DNA of 64,000 bases from Bradyrhizobium sp. CSA112 (GTDB taxonomy: Bacteria > Pseudomonadota > Alphaproteobacteria > Rhizobiales > Xanthobacteraceae), in the NCBI RefSeq assembly GCF_029051645.1, contig NZ_JAACFS010000034.1, positions 1 through 64,000 on the forward strand, in the 5' to 3' direction. Positions 8,258-16,926 of this stretch are shown piece after piece. Each line of letters opens with the position of its first letter. Position 1 is the first letter of the stretch. Below the pieces are notes generated by a model that made no database searches, had not been told where the DNA came from, and worked only from the letters and a program-made list of their open reading frames with translations. Both the position numbers and the translations under genes were made by a program.

Positions 8258-9097
8258 TTAGAGCTCTGTTCTCAGCTTCCAGAGTTCCGGAAAAAGTTCG
8301 ACCTCGAGCATCTTGCGCAAGTAGGAGACGCCTGACGTGCCGCCGGTTCCGCGCTTCAGGCCGATGATGCGCTCGACCGTCGTGACGTGGTTGAAGCGCC
8401 AGCGGCGGAAATAGTCCTCGAAATCGACCAGCTTTTCCGCAAGCTCGTAGAGCATCCAGTGTTTCGCCGGCGACGCATAGACGGTCTTCCAGGCCTCCAA
8501 AACCTCGTCGTTTGGCGTGCGGTTGACGCGCCAGTCGGTTCGGCGTGCGTCTTCGCCGATGTCAAAACCATTGCGCGCCAGCAGCAGCAGCGCCTCGTCA
8601 TAGAGGCTCGGCTCAGCGAGAATTTCCTCGAGCTTCGCCATGATGTCGGCGCGGTGGGCGTGCGGGCCAAGCAGCGCCAAATTGCGATTGCCGGCGAGGA
8701 ACTCGATCGCGCGGTACTGGTACGACTGGAAACCCGAGGACTGCCCGAGCTGATCGCGAAACTCGGTGTATTCGCTGGGTGTCATCGTCCGCAACACGTC
8801 CCAGGCGGTATTGAGCTGCTCGAAGATCCGGGCGATGCGCGACAGCATCTTGAAGGCGGGATGCAACTGGTCGTGACGGATCGCCTTGATGGCGGAACGG
8901 ATTTCGTGGATGGCTAGCTTCATCCAGAGTTCGGAAGTCTGGTGCTGGATGATGAACAGCAGTTCGTCATGCGCGTCCGAGAGCGGCTCTTGCGCGTCCA
9001 GAACGCGTTCCAGATGCAGATAATCGCTGTAGGACATGCGCCCGTCGAACGACATCTGGGCTCCCTCACGCGGGGGTTCGTCGGGCTTGCCAGTCAT
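8258..9097 (-). CDS. kynA: Tryptophan 2,3-dioxygenase
   Basis: This 279-residue heme enzyme opens the indole ring of L-tryptophan to N-formyl-kynurenine. Family landmarks are MSYSDYLHLERVLDAQ with the heme-pocket region, FIIQHQTSELWMKL, and the late GTGGTSGVSYL loop that covers the substrate. Its length matches bacterial TDOs. Its ATG overlaps the kynureninase stop (ATGA), so the two are translationally coupled, with kynU first. Confidence 0.96.
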   Translation of the reverse strand: MTGKPDEPPREGAQMSFDGRMSYSDYLHLERVLDAQEPLSDAHDELLFIIQHQTSELWMKLAIHEIRSAIKAIRHDQLHPAFKMLSRIARIFEQLNTAWDVLRTMTPSEYTEFRDQLGQSSGFQSYQYRAIEFLAGNRNLALLGPHAHRADIMAKLEEILAEPSLYDEALLLLARNGFDIGEDARRTDWRVNRTPNDEVLEAWKTVYASPAKHWMLYELAEKLVDFEDYFRRWRFNHVTTVERIIGLKRGTGGTSGVSYLRKMLEVELFPELWKLRTEL

Positions 9098-10287
9098 GTT
9101 ACGAGCGCCTTCTTGCGGTAATCCGCGGTATCCCAGCGGCGATTGGTCAAGACGTCGGCGATGATTTCGACTGCCGCGCGAACCTCGGCTTCTCCGATGT
9201 AGAGCGGTGTAAGGCCGAAGCGCATCATGTCCGGCGCGCGGAAGTCGCCTATCACGTCGCGCGCGATCAGCGCCTGCATGATCGCGTAGCCCTCCGGGTG
9301 GCGAAACGAAACCTGGCTGCCGCGCTGCTTTCCGTCCCGCGGCGAAGCCAGCGTCAGCTCGGGGCAGCGTCCTTCGATTTCGTGGATGAACAGGTCGGCG
9401 AGCGCGATCGATGCATGGCGCACGTCGGTCATGCTGACGTCGTTCCAGACGTCGAGGGCGGCGTCAAGCGCGGCCATCGCAATGATCGGGGGCGTACCGA
9501 CACGCATTCGCTCAATGCCCGGACCGGCCCGATAGTCGAGGTCAAAGGCAAAGGGCGCGTGATGACCCATCCAGCCGGAAAGCGCCGGCCGCGCCGTATC
9601 GGCGTGCTTCGGCGCTACATAGATGAAGGCCGGCGCGCCAGGACCGGCATTGAGATATTTGTAGGTGCAGCCGACTGCGAAATCGGCTTTGGCATCTTCC
9701 AACTCGACCGGAATCGCGCCCGCGGAATGCGCCAGATCCCAGATAGTCAACGCGCCGGCGGCATGCGCCCTGTGCGTCAGCGCGCTCATGTCGTGCAGCC
9801 GGCCGGTGCGATAGTCGACCTCGGTCAGCATCAGCACCGCGATCGTCTCGTCGATGGCGGCTTCGACGTCTTCGGGGGCCACGACCTTCAACTCGTAGCC
9901 GCGGTCGAGCGATTCGAGCAGACCGCTGGCGATGTAGAGATCGGAAGGAAAGTTACCGGTGTCCGACAGGATCACGCGCCGCGACGGATTGAGCTCGAGC
10001 GCCGAGGCCAGCGCCTGGTAGACTTTGATGGACAGCGTATCGCCCACTACCACCGTCCCGTCGGCAGCGCCGATCAACCGGCCGATACGGTCGCCGACAC
10101 GCCGCGGCTGCGTCATCCACCCGGCGACGTTCCAGCCCTTGATGAGGTGCTTGCCCCATTCCTCCGATATCATGCGGCCGACGCGATCGGCGGCTGCAAC
10201 GGGCAGGGGACCGAGCGAATTGCCGTCCAGATAGATCACGCCATCCGGGATGGCGAACAGGGATTTTGTCCGCGTGAAATCGGTCAT
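9094..10287 (-). CDS. kynU: Kynureninase
   Basis: This 397-residue PLP enzyme cleaves kynurenine to anthranilate and alanine. The PLP lysine lies in CTYKYLNAGPG (about residue 208), after IWDLAHSAGAIPVEL, which carries the PLP-binding aspartate. MTDFTRTKSLF is chosen as the start because it matches the family N-terminus; an in-frame upstream ATG would add 15 unconserved residues. It is the first gene of a kynU-kynA operon, divergent from the formamidase gene, with a palindromic operator in between. Confidence 0.96.
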   Translation of the reverse strand: MTDFTRTKSLFAIPDGVIYLDGNSLGPLPVAAADRVGRMISEEWGKHLIKGWNVAGWMTQPRRVGDRIGRLIGAADGTVVVGDTLSIKVYQALASALELNPSRRVILSDTGNFPSDLYIASGLLESLDRGYELKVVAPEDVEAAIDETIAVLMLTEVDYRTGRLHDMSALTHRAHAAGALTIWDLAHSAGAIPVELEDAKADFAVGCTYKYLNAGPGAPAFIYVAPKHADTARPALSGWMGHHAPFAFDLDYRAGPGIERMRVGTPPIIAMAALDAALDVWNDVSMTDVRHASIALADLFIHEIEGRCPELTLASPRDGKQRGSQVSFRHPEGYAIMQALIARDVIGDFRAPDMMRFGLTPLYIGEAEVRAAVEIIADVLTNRRWDTADYRKKALVT

Positions 10288-10337
10288 GTCTTTCCCTGGT
10301 CCACGCCCCGGTGGAATTATTCGCATGGCCATCGATT

Positions 10338-10353
10338 ATTTCAAGCTTGAAAT
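10338..10353. promoter_or_regulatory. 16-base perfect palindrome between kynU and formamidase genes
   Basis: The sequence atttcaagcttgaaat is fully palindromic. It lies 50 bases before kynU and 100 before the divergent formamidase gene. It resembles MarR-type operators and the site at 5979-5990. Confidence 0.65.
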
Positions 10354-10452
10354 TTATGGGGCGGGAGTTGCGCTTCTCGGTATAGACTGGTTGCCTGCGG
10401 GTATCGATCGGACATCCGCCCGGCCCACACGATAGAACGGAAACCGAGCCGC

Positions 10453-11283
10453 GTGATTTTTCATCAGATTTCCGATTGGAACGACGCCTATGCGAATGCT
10501 CCGAACATTCCGGGCGGCGAGCGATGGCCGGCGGCGTGGGTGCAGCCCGCGCAAGCCTATCGCGATGCACTCCAGGGCAGCGGCCGCGCGACGCTCGACA
10601 TCAGCTATGGCGAGCGCGCACGAAACCGCTTCGATCTCTTTGGGCCGGAAGGCCGGCCAAAGGGCCTGGTCGTCTTCGTCCATGGCGGATTCTGGAAGGC
10701 CCTCGACAAGAGCTTTTGGTCGCATCTCGCGCGCGGATCGGTTGAAAGCGGCTATGCGGTGGCGATGCCCTCCTACACGCTGTGCCCGACTGTGCGCATC
10801 TCCGAGATCACGCGCGAAATTGCTGCGGCCGTCGAGCGCGCCGCCGCGATGGTCGAAGGCCCGCTTTTTCTGGCCGGCCACTCCGCCGGCGGGCATCTGG
10901 TGACACGCATGATTTCGGCGACGTCGCCGCTCGCGGACGATGTCCGGGCGCGCATCAGCCACACCGTCTCCATTTCCGGCGTTCATGACCTTCGTCCGCT
11001 GATGAAGGCCGCCATGAATACGGATCTTCGGATCGACGAGGCCGAGGCGCTCGTGGAAAGCCCCGCATTGCTGGAGCCGATGCAGAATGCACGCGTGACG
11101 TGCTGGGTGGGCAGCGCCGAGCGCCCGGAATTCGTCCGCCAGAACGCGCTCCTCGCCAACATCTGGACCGGGCTCGGCGCGAAAACCTGCGTGATCGAAG
11201 AACCCGGACGGCATCATTTCGATGTCATCGAGGGGCTAGCCGATCCCGATCACCAACTCACCAGGACGTTGTTGTCTCCGTAG
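10453..11283 (+). CDS. Alpha/beta-hydrolase kynurenine formamidase (AFMID type)
   Basis: This 276-residue alpha/beta hydrolase has the oxyanion motif HGGFW at about residue 77 and the nucleophile elbow GHSAGG at about 140. A late histidine lies in RHHFDVI. The GTG start is supported by the family N-terminus WNDAYANAPNIPGG. The pattern matches the eukaryotic-type arylformamidase rather than the metal-dependent bacterial KynB. It would hydrolyse N-formyl-kynurenine to kynurenine, completing the three-step tryptophan-to-anthranilate route with kynA and kynU. It is divergent from kynU. Confidence 0.85.
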   Translation: MIFHQISDWNDAYANAPNIPGGERWPAAWVQPAQAYRDALQGSGRATLDISYGERARNRFDLFGPEGRPKGLVVFVHGGFWKALDKSFWSHLARGSVESGYAVAMPSYTLCPTVRISEITREIAAAVERAAAMVEGPLFLAGHSAGGHLVTRMISATSPLADDVRARISHTVSISGVHDLRPLMKAAMNTDLRIDEAEALVESPALLEPMQNARVTCWVGSAERPEFVRQNALLANIWTGLGAKTCVIEEPGRHHFDVIEGLADPDHQLTRTLLSP

Positions 11284-11352
11284 TCTGCGGAAGTTCCGAA
11301 ATGAACGGCGGTCGCTATGTGGCCTTGCCACCAGGTGGTTCTGACCTACCAA

Positions 11353-12873
11353 TCATGCTGCCTGAAACGTCTGCACCGCCTGACGTGCACCGAGTGCGTA
11401 GAGTTTGGTGAGCGCCCCGGTGACCGCGCTACGCAGGCGAGGATCAGCACCTAACGCGCCAAAGATTGGCTCGACTTCCAGCAACGCCGGCGCAAGCCGT
11501 TCCGCGACCGGACCGGTGCTCTCGGCGATGGCCTTCAGCTTCGCTGCAAGCGGATCGCGCACGTCGATCGCGCGTCCCTGCTCGTCGGTCCCGGTGACAT
11601 AGCGCATCCAGCCGGCAACCGCGAGCGCATGGGTATCGATCGGCAGTCCCAGCCGCAGCCGGTCCTGCATGGAGGCGAGCAGCCGTTGCGGCAGTTTCTG
11701 CGACCCGTCCATCGCGATCTGCCAGGTGCGGTGATGCAGGGCAGGGTTGGAAAAGCGTTGCAGCAGCGATGCGCTATAGGCCGCAAGATCGGTCCCTTCT
11801 GGCATCGCGAGCGTCGGCGCTGCGTCTTGCATCACCTGCAGGGCAAATGCCGCAAAGCGCTGGTCGGTCATCGCGGCCGCAATAGTTTCGAAGCCTGCGA
11901 GATAGCCGAGATAGGCCAGCGCCGAGTGGCTGGCATTGAGCAGCCGCAGCTTCATGTGTTCGAACGGCGTCACGTCGGAAACCAATTGCACGCCTGCAGC
12001 AGCGAAATCCGGCCGCCCGGCCGGAAAGCGGTCTTCGACGATCCATTGCGTGAACGGCTCGGTGACGACCGGCCACGCGTCAATCATGCTAAGCGCAGAC
12101 GAAACCGCGGCACGGTCTGCCTCCGTGGTCTCCGGCACGATCCGGTCGACCATGGTCGACGGGAAGGCCACTTCGGCTTCAATCCATTTGGCGAGATTGC
12201 GCGATCGCAAGGCGGCGAACTGCGTCACGATCCGCCCGACGGTGTGGCCGTTGGCGGAGAGATTGTCGCAGGACAGAACGGTGAAGGGGGCTGCGCCTGC
12301 AATCCGTCTGCGCGCGAGCGCAGCCACCAGGAATCCGACGGCCGAGCGCGGCGTGCCCGGATTCCGCAGGTCATGAACGATGTCGGGATGACGCTCGTCC
12401 AGGTCGCCGGTTTGCGGCGTATGACAGTAGCCCTTCTCGGTAACCGTCAGCGAGACGATGCGCGTGGCCGGGTTGGCCAGCCGCGCGACCAACTGTCCGG
12501 GCTTCTCCTTGGCGACTTCTGTGGCAAGGACCGAGCCGACGATCCGGTGATCGGTACCTGCGCCGGAGCGAACGGCGAGCGTGTAGAGGCCATCCTGCGG
12601 GGCGAGGGCGTCGTGCGCTTCCGGACTGCGCAAGCTGGCCCCGACGATTCCCCAATCCGTCGCGCCGCCCGCAAGGAGGTCGTCGATGACCACCGCTTGG
12701 TGCGCCCGGTGGAACGCGCCAATTCCGAGATGAACGATGCCCGGCGTGACGCGCGAGCGGTCGTAGGCCGGACGCCGGATCTGGCCGGGAAGTCGATGAA
12801 GGTTGGCATTCGAGAGGCGGAAATCGCCGTCTTTCGGGCCGGAAACCGGGACTTTGGCGGGGTCGCTTGACAT
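11353..12873 (-). CDS. uxuB: Mannitol dehydrogenase family oxidoreductase, probable fructuronate reductase
   Basis: This 506-residue long-chain dehydrogenase has an N-terminal NAD-binding region with VHLGIGAFHRAHQA, the family signature STMVDRIVPET near residue 240, and the catalytic KLRLLNASHSALAYLG near 307. Fructuronate reductase, tagaturonate reductase and mannitol 2-dehydrogenase share this fold. UxuA (18093-19286), a GntR regulator and a TRAP transporter nearby favour D-fructuronate to D-mannonate. It is divergent from the regulator gene. Confidence 0.85.
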   Translation of the reverse strand: MSSDPAKVPVSGPKDGDFRLSNANLHRLPGQIRRPAYDRSRVTPGIVHLGIGAFHRAHQAVVIDDLLAGGATDWGIVGASLRSPEAHDALAPQDGLYTLAVRSGAGTDHRIVGSVLATEVAKEKPGQLVARLANPATRIVSLTVTEKGYCHTPQTGDLDERHPDIVHDLRNPGTPRSAVGFLVAALARRRIAGAAPFTVLSCDNLSANGHTVGRIVTQFAALRSRNLAKWIEAEVAFPSTMVDRIVPETTEADRAAVSSALSMIDAWPVVTEPFTQWIVEDRFPAGRPDFAAAGVQLVSDVTPFEHMKLRLLNASHSALAYLGYLAGFETIAAAMTDQRFAAFALQVMQDAAPTLAMPEGTDLAAYSASLLQRFSNPALHHRTWQIAMDGSQKLPQRLLASMQDRLRLGLPIDTHALAVAGWMRYVTGTDEQGRAIDVRDPLAAKLKAIAESTGPVAERLAPALLEVEPIFGALGADPRLRSAVTGALTKLYALGARQAVQTFQAA

Positions 12874-12907
12874 GGGAAGCCCAATCTATCAATCTTTGGT
12901 CAATTGG

Positions 12908-12938
12908 TAAGGCCAATGTTCCGGATTTATTGGCCTTA
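12908..12938. promoter_or_regulatory. Inverted-repeat operator between uxuB and GntR gene
   Basis: Two perfect 10-base arms, taaggccaat (12908-12917) and attggcctta (12929-12938), are separated by 11 bases. They lie in the divergent promoter region, with a further attgg/ccaat pairing at 12903-12917. The site could bind the adjacent GntR regulator. Confidence 0.6.
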
Positions 12939-12996
12939 GCCCGACCAAAGCAAGAAAAATCGATTCACCTAAGGGGATCGTCAGGGAGAGCCGAGC

Positions 12997-13728
12997 GTGC
13001 CGCTCGAAGCCGTGGAAGCGCGACGTCTTTATCGCCAGGTTGCCGATCAGCTCCGCGCCTTGATCGACAGCGGCGAATACCGCGTGGGCAGCCGGCTTCC
13101 GACCGAACGCGATCTTGCCGAACAGTTGAAGGTGTCGCGGCCGACGGTGCGCGAAGCGCTGATCGCCCTGGAAGTCGAGGGCCGTGTACGGATCCGCGTC
13201 GGCTCCGGAATTTATGTCAGCGAACCGGCAGCGCTCGCGCCGCCCTTGCCGGCGGCGGCCGAGATTGAAGGCCCGTTCGAACTGCTGCGCGCGCGCGAAT
13301 TCCTCGAAGGTGCCATCGCCGAACAGGCAGCGCGGGTGGCAACACCTGAGGACATCGCGCGCATCGACGCGTCGCTGGATGCGATGGCCACCGTGCAGCA
13401 TCCCGGCGAAGCCTCGATGATCCATGATCGCGCGTTTCATGTCGCGGTGACCGGCTGTCTCGACAACGCGGTGCTCGTCCGCGTGGTCGGCGAGCTGTTC
13501 GACCAGCGGCTCAATCCCTACTTCGCCAAGCTCGCGCACTATTTCGAGAATCCGGAATCCTGGAACGCCGCGCTGGCTGAGCACCGGGCGATCCGCGATG
13601 CCATTGCCGCGCACGATCCGGACGCGGCCCGCGTGACGATGCGCGAGCACCTGGCGCGTTCGCAGGCCCGCTTTGCGCAAAATTTCGGAGCCGAGGCTTC
13701 GGCCGGCGTCCGCGCAAGGAGCGGCTGA
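12997..13728 (+). CDS. GntR/FadR family regulator (UxuR-like)
   Basis: This 243-residue protein has an N-terminal winged helix, RLPTERDLAEQLKVSRPTVR, and a wing with GRVRIRVGSGIYV. The C-terminal FCD all-helical ligand domain carries metal-site features (D...H...H, MIHDRAFHVAV and LAEHRAIRDAI). The FCD class that includes UxuR/ExuR senses hexuronates. It is divergent from uxuB and 80 bases upstream of the TRAP genes, and probably represses both. Confidence 0.9.
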   Translation: MPLEAVEARRLYRQVADQLRALIDSGEYRVGSRLPTERDLAEQLKVSRPTVREALIALEVEGRVRIRVGSGIYVSEPAALAPPLPAAAEIEGPFELLRAREFLEGAIAEQAARVATPEDIARIDASLDAMATVQHPGEASMIHDRAFHVAVTGCLDNAVLVRVVGELFDQRLNPYFAKLAHYFENPESWNAALAEHRAIRDAIAAHDPDAARVTMREHLARSQARFAQNFGAEASAGVRARSG

Positions 13729-13808
13729 GCGGGAAGAATTCGAACGGTTCGGCGGAATGCCGGGCCGGTTGAGTAACAAAAGCAAATTGTAGCAATGGAG
13801 GAATTCAA

Positions 13809-14786
13809 GTGTTGAAGAAATTGACGATTGCATTCGCGGCGTCTGCCGCTGCGCTGCTGGCCGCGACGACGTCGGGCATGGCGCAGACCAAGCTCAAATG
13901 GGCGCATGTTTACGAAACCTCGGAGCCGTTCCATACCGCTTCTGTCTGGGCTGCCGGTGAAATCAACAAGCGCACCAATGGCCGCTACCAGATCGACGTC
14001 TATCCGGCCTCGCAGCTCGGCAAGGAAACCGACATCAATCAGGGGCTCGCGCTGGGCTCGGTCGACATGATCATTTCCGGATCGAGCTTCGCCGCCAAGA
14101 GCTTTCCGCCAATCGGCGTGACCTATTATCCCTATACTTTCCGCGATGCCGACCATCTCTTGGCCTATACCAAGAGCGACGTCTTCAAGGAGCTTACGAA
14201 GGGCTACGAGGACAAGAGCGGCCATCGCATCGTGGCGGTAACTTATTACGGCGTTCGTCACACCTCGTCGAACAAGCCGATCAAGACCTGCGCCGATATG
14301 AAGGGCCTCAAGATTCGCGTGCCTGATGTGCCGGCCTATCTCGCGATGCCGCGCGCCTGCGGCGCCAATACCGCGCCGATTGCGTTTGCCGAGGTCTATC
14401 TCGCGCTGCAGAACGGCACCGTGGAAGCCCAGGAAAATCCGCTCACGACCATCGAGGCCAAGAAATTTTACGAAGTGCAGAAGCACATCGTGCTGACCGG
14501 CCACATCGTCGATCATCTCAACACCGTGGTCTCCGGCGCGCTCTGGAAGAAGCTGTCTGAGGAAGACCGCAAGATCTTCACCGACGTCGCGCAGGAAGCG
14601 GCGGCGAAGGCGACCGCCGAGATCAAGACCAACGAAGCCAAGCTGGTCGATTTCTTCAAGCAGAAGGGCCTGACCGTGACCGAGATCAACAAGGACGAGT
14701 TTCGCGACACCGTCCTCAAGACCACGAGCTTCGAAAGCTTCGACTACCGCAAGGCCGACTGGGAACGCATCCAGGCGGTGAAGTAA
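13809..14786 (+). CDS. TRAP transporter substrate-binding protein (DctP family)
   Basis: This 325-residue periplasmic protein has a signal peptide (MLKKLTIAFAASAAALLAAT, cleavage near GMAQT). The conserved arginine that binds the carboxylate of the ligand is in LKIRVPDVP, and the ALQNGTVEAQENP motif is present. The GTG start is preceded by ggaggaattca. In this context the ligand is most likely a hexuronate or related sugar acid. It is the first gene of the transporter set. Confidence 0.92.
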   Translation: MLKKLTIAFAASAAALLAATTSGMAQTKLKWAHVYETSEPFHTASVWAAGEINKRTNGRYQIDVYPASQLGKETDINQGLALGSVDMIISGSSFAAKSFPPIGVTYYPYTFRDADHLLAYTKSDVFKELTKGYEDKSGHRIVAVTYYGVRHTSSNKPIKTCADMKGLKIRVPDVPAYLAMPRACGANTAPIAFAEVYLALQNGTVEAQENPLTTIEAKKFYEVQKHIVLTGHIVDHLNTVVSGALWKKLSEEDRKIFTDVAQEAAAKATAEIKTNEAKLVDFFKQKGLTVTEINKDEFRDTVLKTTSFESFDYRKADWERIQAVK

Positions 14787-14795
14787 CGACGAAGT

Positions 14796-14899
14796 CGTCA
14801 TCCCGGGGCGACGCGTCGGCGTCGAACTATGGTGCGCAATTGCGCACCTGAGAATCTCGAGATTCCGGGTTCGGCTCTCCGAGCCGCCCCGGAATGACG
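14796..14899. repeat. Dispersed palindromic repeat, second copy of the 'cattccggggcg' family
   Basis: The outer arms at 14796-14810 and 14885-14899 match with one mismatch and are nearly identical to the arms at 3657-3761. It sits between the TRAP binding protein and small permease genes, so it lies inside the operon transcript, where it could lower expression of the membrane subunits. Confidence 0.85.
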
Positions 14900-14936
14900 T
14901 GAGCCACTCACGCGACGCCAGTTGGGGAATAAGCGC

Positions 14937-15515
14937 ATGTCGACGGTTGAAGTTCACAAGCAGATCACGGCGGACGAGATCGCCCATACCTTCGAGGACG
15001 AGGTCCCCAAGGGCGCCGATCTCTGGCAATACGCCGCCGAGGACTGGCTGGCACTCGTGATCTTCTGGGTCATGGCGCTGTCCGTCTTCCTGCAGTTCTT
15101 CACCCGCTATGTCCTCAACGACAGCTATGCCTGGACCGAGGAGATTGCGACCTACTGCCTGATCGGCGTGGTGTTCATCGGCTCGGCGATGTGCGTGCGG
15201 CTGTCGCGGCACATCCAGGTCGATCTTCTGTTCCGCTATTTGCCGCATTTGCCGGCGCGCGCGCTTTCGAGCGTGATCGACCTGATCCGGATCGCGTTCT
15301 TTGGCTACGCGATCAAGCTGGTCTGGCAATTCATCCAGATCATCGGCGACGAGCGGATGACCACGATCAAGTTCCAAAAGGGTTTTGTGTATTACGCCGT
15401 GCTGCTCGGCTTCGCGTTGATGTTCGCACGCTCGATTCAGATCGCGGTCGAAAACTGGCGGCGGGGCTATTCGATCCTGGAACGCCCCGGCGCATTCGAC
15501 GGAACGGAAGGCTGA
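14937..15515 (+). CDS. TRAP transporter small permease (DctQ family)
   Basis: This protein of about 192 residues has four predicted membrane segments, starting with WLALVIFWVMALSVFLQFF. It has the DctQ-typical RYVLNDSYAWTEEIATYCLIG motif. ATG 14937 is preferred over an in-frame TTG five codons earlier because it has ggggaat upstream. It pairs with the large permease four bases downstream. Confidence 0.9.
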   Translation: MSTVEVHKQITADEIAHTFEDEVPKGADLWQYAAEDWLALVIFWVMALSVFLQFFTRYVLNDSYAWTEEIATYCLIGVVFIGSAMCVRLSRHIQVDLLFRYLPHLPARALSSVIDLIRIAFFGYAIKLVWQFIQIIGDERMTTIKFQKGFVYYAVLLGFALMFARSIQIAVENWRRGYSILERPGAFDGTEG

Positions 15516-15519
15516 CGCG

Positions 15520-16926
15520 ATGCTGCTGCTGCTTGGGGGATTTCTGCTGCTGATGCTGGTCGGCCTGCCGGTCGCGCTGGCCATGGCGGTCTCGTCGCTG
15601 GTCTACATTCTCGTCACCGGCATCACGCCGGATGTCACGCTGGCGCAGCGCATGATCGCGGGCGTCGAGAGCTTTCCGCTGCTCGCGGTGCCGTTCTTCA
15701 TCCTGGCCGGCAATCTCATGAACATCGCGGGCGTGACGGGCCGCATCTACAAATTTGCGGTCGCGCTGGTGGGGTGGATGCGCGGCGGCCTCGGCCACGT
15801 CAATATCGTGGGCTCGGTGATCTTTTCCGGCATGTCCGGCACCGCGATCGCGGACGCCGCGGGGCTCGGCACCATCGAGATCAAGGCGATGAAGGATCAC
15901 GGCTACTCGACCGAGTTTGCCGTCGGCGTCACCGCGGCGTCCGCAACGCTCGGGCCGATCATTCCGCCGTCGCTGCCGTTCGTGATCTACGGCATGATGG
16001 CGAACGTCTCGATCGGCGCGCTGTTTCTGGGCGGCGTGATTCCGGGCGTGTTCATGACGTTGGCCATGATGGCGACCGTGGCCTATTTCGCCCACAAGAA
16101 CGGCTGGGGCAGCGACACGCCGTTCTCATGGCCGCAGATCGGTTCGGCCGCGATCGAAATCCTGATCGTGCTGGCGTTCCCGATGGTCGTTTGGCTGCTG
16201 GTCGTCGCCGGGCTTTCGGTGAACATGGCAGTCGGAATCGGTCTCGTGGCGCTTTTGGCGCTCGACTGGTATTTCGATTTCTCCGCGGTGATGGCGCTGA
16301 TGGCTCCCGTGATCCTGATCGGCGGCATGACGCTCGGCTGGTTCACGCCGACCGAAGCCGCGGTCGCCGCGGTGATCTGGTCGCTGTTCCTCGGGCTGGT
16401 GCGTTACCGTTCGATGACGCTGCAGACCGTCGCCAAGGCGACGTTTGACACGATCGAGACCACGGCATCGGTGCTGTTCATCGTCACCGCAGCCTCGATC
16501 TTTGCATGGCTCTTGACGGTATCGCAGGCAGCGCAGACGCTGACGGATGCGATGCTCGGGATCACCCAGAACAAATGGGTATTCCTTCTGCTGGCGAATA
16601 TCCTGATCCTGTTCGTCGGCTGCTTCATCGACACCATCGCCGCGATCACTATCCTGGTGCCCATCCTGCTGCCGATCGTGCTCAAGCTCGGCATCGACCC
16701 GATCCATTTCGGCCTGATCATGACGCTAAACCTGATGATCGGGCTCCTTCATCCGCCGCTCGGCATGGTGCTGTTCGTGCTGGCGCGGGTGGCAAAGCTG
16801 TCCGTCGAGCGCACGACCATGGCGATCCTGCCATGGTTGGTGCCGCTTCTGCTGGCGCTCGTCGCCATCACCTACATCCCGGAGCTGACGCTCTGGCTGC
16901 CTAAATACATGGGACTCTCAAAATGA
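15520..16926 (+). CDS. TRAP transporter large permease (DctM family)
   Basis: This 468-residue hydrophobic protein has about 12 membrane segments. Family landmarks are PFFILAGNLMNIAGVTGR, FSGMSGTAIADAAGLG, ATLGPIIPPSLPFVIYG and FTPTEAAVAAV. It forms the sodium-driven membrane channel with the small permease. Its stop overlaps the start of the following dehydrogenase (ATGA), showing a tight operon. Confidence 0.95.
   Translation: MLLLLGGFLLLMLVGLPVALAMAVSSLVYILVTGITPDVTLAQRMIAGVESFPLLAVPFFILAGNLMNIAGVTGRIYKFAVALVGWMRGGLGHVNIVGSVIFSGMSGTAIADAAGLGTIEIKAMKDHGYSTEFAVGVTAASATLGPIIPPSLPFVIYGMMANVSIGALFLGGVIPGVFMTLAMMATVAYFAHKNGWGSDTPFSWPQIGSAAIEILIVLAFPMVVWLLVVAGLSVNMAVGIGLVALLALDWYFDFSAVMALMAPVILIGGMTLGWFTPTEAAVAAVIWSLFLGLVRYRSMTLQTVAKATFDTIETTASVLFIVTAASIFAWLLTVSQAAQTLTDAMLGITQNKWVFLLLANILILFVGCFIDTIAAITILVPILLPIVLKLGIDPIHFGLIMTLNLMIGLLHPPLGMVLFVLARVAKLSVERTTMAILPWLVPLLLALVAITYIPELTLWLPKYMGLSK

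Noticed and set aside
13539..15584. Very long open frame (over 680 codons) on the minus strand across the TRAP genes
   Set aside because: It is antisense to a binding protein and permease with clear family motifs. Its translation is rich in Arg, His and Asp without recognisable domains, as usual for shadow frames in high-GC DNA.
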